Shown here: piece by piece, positions 20,823 to 21,563 of the stretch
How the letters are laid out: each line of letters opens with the position of its first letter
How positions within the stretch are numbered: the stretch's first letter is position 1
Origin: Clostridia bacterium
GTDB taxonomy: Bacteria; Bacillota; Clostridia; Christensenellales; CAG-138
Assembly (NCBI GenBank): GCA_016296415.1
Contig: JAEDJH010000022.1
Span: 1 to 21,563, forward strand
Reading direction: 5' to 3'
Length of the DNA: 21,563 nucleotides
Translations under genes and position numbers: made by a program
Notes under the pieces: generated by a model
Told to the model about the DNA's origin: nothing
Databases searched by the model: none
The model's input: only the letters and a program-made list of their open reading frames with translations

Positions 20823-21481
20823 TAGACGTACATAGCCACATTCTGTACGGCGTGGATGACGGAGCAGCGGATTTGGAGGAATCGGTTGCTATGTTGGCTG
20901 CGGCGAAAAAATGCGGCATAGACAAGATAATTTGCACGCCCCATCTCCATGACAAAAACAAGTTCGATTTCGACATGGCCGAAAGAGCATTCTGCGAACT
21001 GAAGCCCCATGCCGAAAGGCTTGGCATTGAGCTGAGGATGGGATATGAGGTGCATTATCTTGCGCTCGGCGATATAGCGGTTTCCGAGCTGCCGCGGTAT
21101 AAATTTGACGGCTCCGATATATTGCTTTTGGAGTTTGATGACGATATGCTGCCGCCGATGTGGGAGAATGCCATAACCGGCATACAGAGAGGCGGAGCAA
21201 CGGTTATGATAGCCCATCCGGAGCGCTATAAGCCGCTGTTCAACGATTATGACTCCATCGAGCGCTTTATGGATATAGGCTGCGAGTTCCAGCTCGACGC
21301 CGCAGCGTTTTCGAGAGGGCTGTTCTCAAAGGAAAGAAGACTGGCATTCCTTCTGATAGAGATGGACGCCGTGCATTGGATCGCATCCGACGCACACTCG
21401 GCCGATGACTACAGACATTTGCAAAAGGCGATAGACCTGTTCGGAACGACGGCGCTCAAGGATGGGGCGGCCATAAATTAA
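20819..21481 (+). CDS. PHP-domain tyrosine-protein phosphatase (CpsB/CapC/YwqE type)
   Basis: A metal-dependent (usually manganese) phosphatase that removes phosphate from the BY-kinase tyrosine cluster. In 220 residues the PHP metal ligands are all present: DVHSHILYGVDDG (His5, His7), TPHLH (His42, His44), Glu77 in GYEVH, His133 in AHPERY, and Asp191/His193 in SDAHS. The length is a little below the usual 240-255, mainly at the C-terminus. The ATG overlaps the kinase stop in an ATGA junction. The order modulator-kinase-phosphatase matches ywqC-ywqD-ywqE of Bacillus subtilis. It is the last gene before the terminator. Confidence 0.94.
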   Translation: MIDVHSHILYGVDDGAADLEESVAMLAAAKKCGIDKIICTPHLHDKNKFDFDMAERAFCELKPHAERLGIELRMGYEVHYLALGDIAVSELPRYKFDGSDILLLEFDDDMLPPMWENAITGIQRGGATVMIAHPERYKPLFNDYDSIERFMDIGCEFQLDAAAFSRGLFSKERRLAFLLIEMDAVHWIASDAHSADDYRHLQKAIDLFGTTALKDGAAIN

Positions 21482-21512
21482 ACCGAACAATAATCCCCGT
21501 AAAGAGCAAAGC

Positions 21513-21546
21513 AGGCAGAGCTCCTCAAAGGAGCCTGCCTTTTTTG
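21513..21546 (+). terminator. Terminator of the kinase/phosphatase operon
   Basis: AGGCAG-A-GCTCC pairs with GGAGC-CTGCCT with one bulged A and a TCAAA loop, followed by six T residues. It closes the operon about 30 bases after the phosphatase stop. Confidence 0.9.
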
Positions 21547-21563
21547 TTTCGACCGGATCAAAG

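Overview
The window looks like chromosomal core sequence from an anaerobic, probably gut-associated member of the Clostridia (Bacillota). This rests on strong GGAGG-type ribosome binding sites, ferredoxin-linked indolepyruvate oxidoreductase, a GlgC/GlgD pair, a YlmE-SepF-DivIVA cell-division cluster, a YlxY/MlpA-like pair and a Bacillus YwqCDE-like tyrosine kinase module. I see no tRNA, rRNA, CRISPR array, insertion sequence or phage gene, and the genes look compositionally uniform.

Layout. (1) 1-1386, plus: the end of a probable glutamate racemase, then aroQ and a TtcA-type tRNA thiolase, closely packed. (2) 1501-3973, minus: promoter, then rpmG-secE-nusG-rplK-rplA, ending at a shared terminator facing ttcA. 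A clear L1-binding leader that mimics 23S rRNA lies in front of rplK. rplJ and rplL are absent. (3) 3974-4531, plus: rpsO alone, with its own promoters, terminator and a leader hairpin whose loop can pair with the Shine-Dalgarno sequence. (4) 4593-8256, plus: iorA-iorB and, past a moderate terminator, a MalY/PatB-type PLP enzyme. Together they could form a route from aromatic amino acids to aryl-acetyl-CoA. (5) 8341-9591, minus: a secreted or membrane-anchored S41 (CtpA/CtpB) protease with its own promoter. (6) 9714-12635, minus: HlyD-like adaptor, YggS/YlmE, SepF and a very short DivIVA-domain protein. (7) 12639-14603, minus: a polysaccharide-deacetylase-fold protein that has lost its catalytic motifs (YlxY position), followed by an M16 peptidase (MlpA position). 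(8) 14701-18989, plus: glgB-glgC-glgD for glycogen synthesis. (9) 19020-21546, plus: a small unrecognised membrane protein, a Wzz/YveK-type modulator, a bacterial tyrosine kinase and a PHP-type tyrosine phosphatase, closed by a terminator with no glycosyltransferase gene inside the unit.

Most of the window is ordinary housekeeping DNA. The observations most worth following are the catalytically degenerate deacetylase next to its peptidase partner, the self-contained tyrosine kinase/phosphatase cassette led by an unknown small membrane protein, the acidic external tail on SecE, the rpsO leader with an anti-Shine-Dalgarno loop, the inverted repeat just after the iorAB promoter, and the shortened division cluster. 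I did not find a clear-cut new system. All functions are inferred from reading the sequence without database searches.
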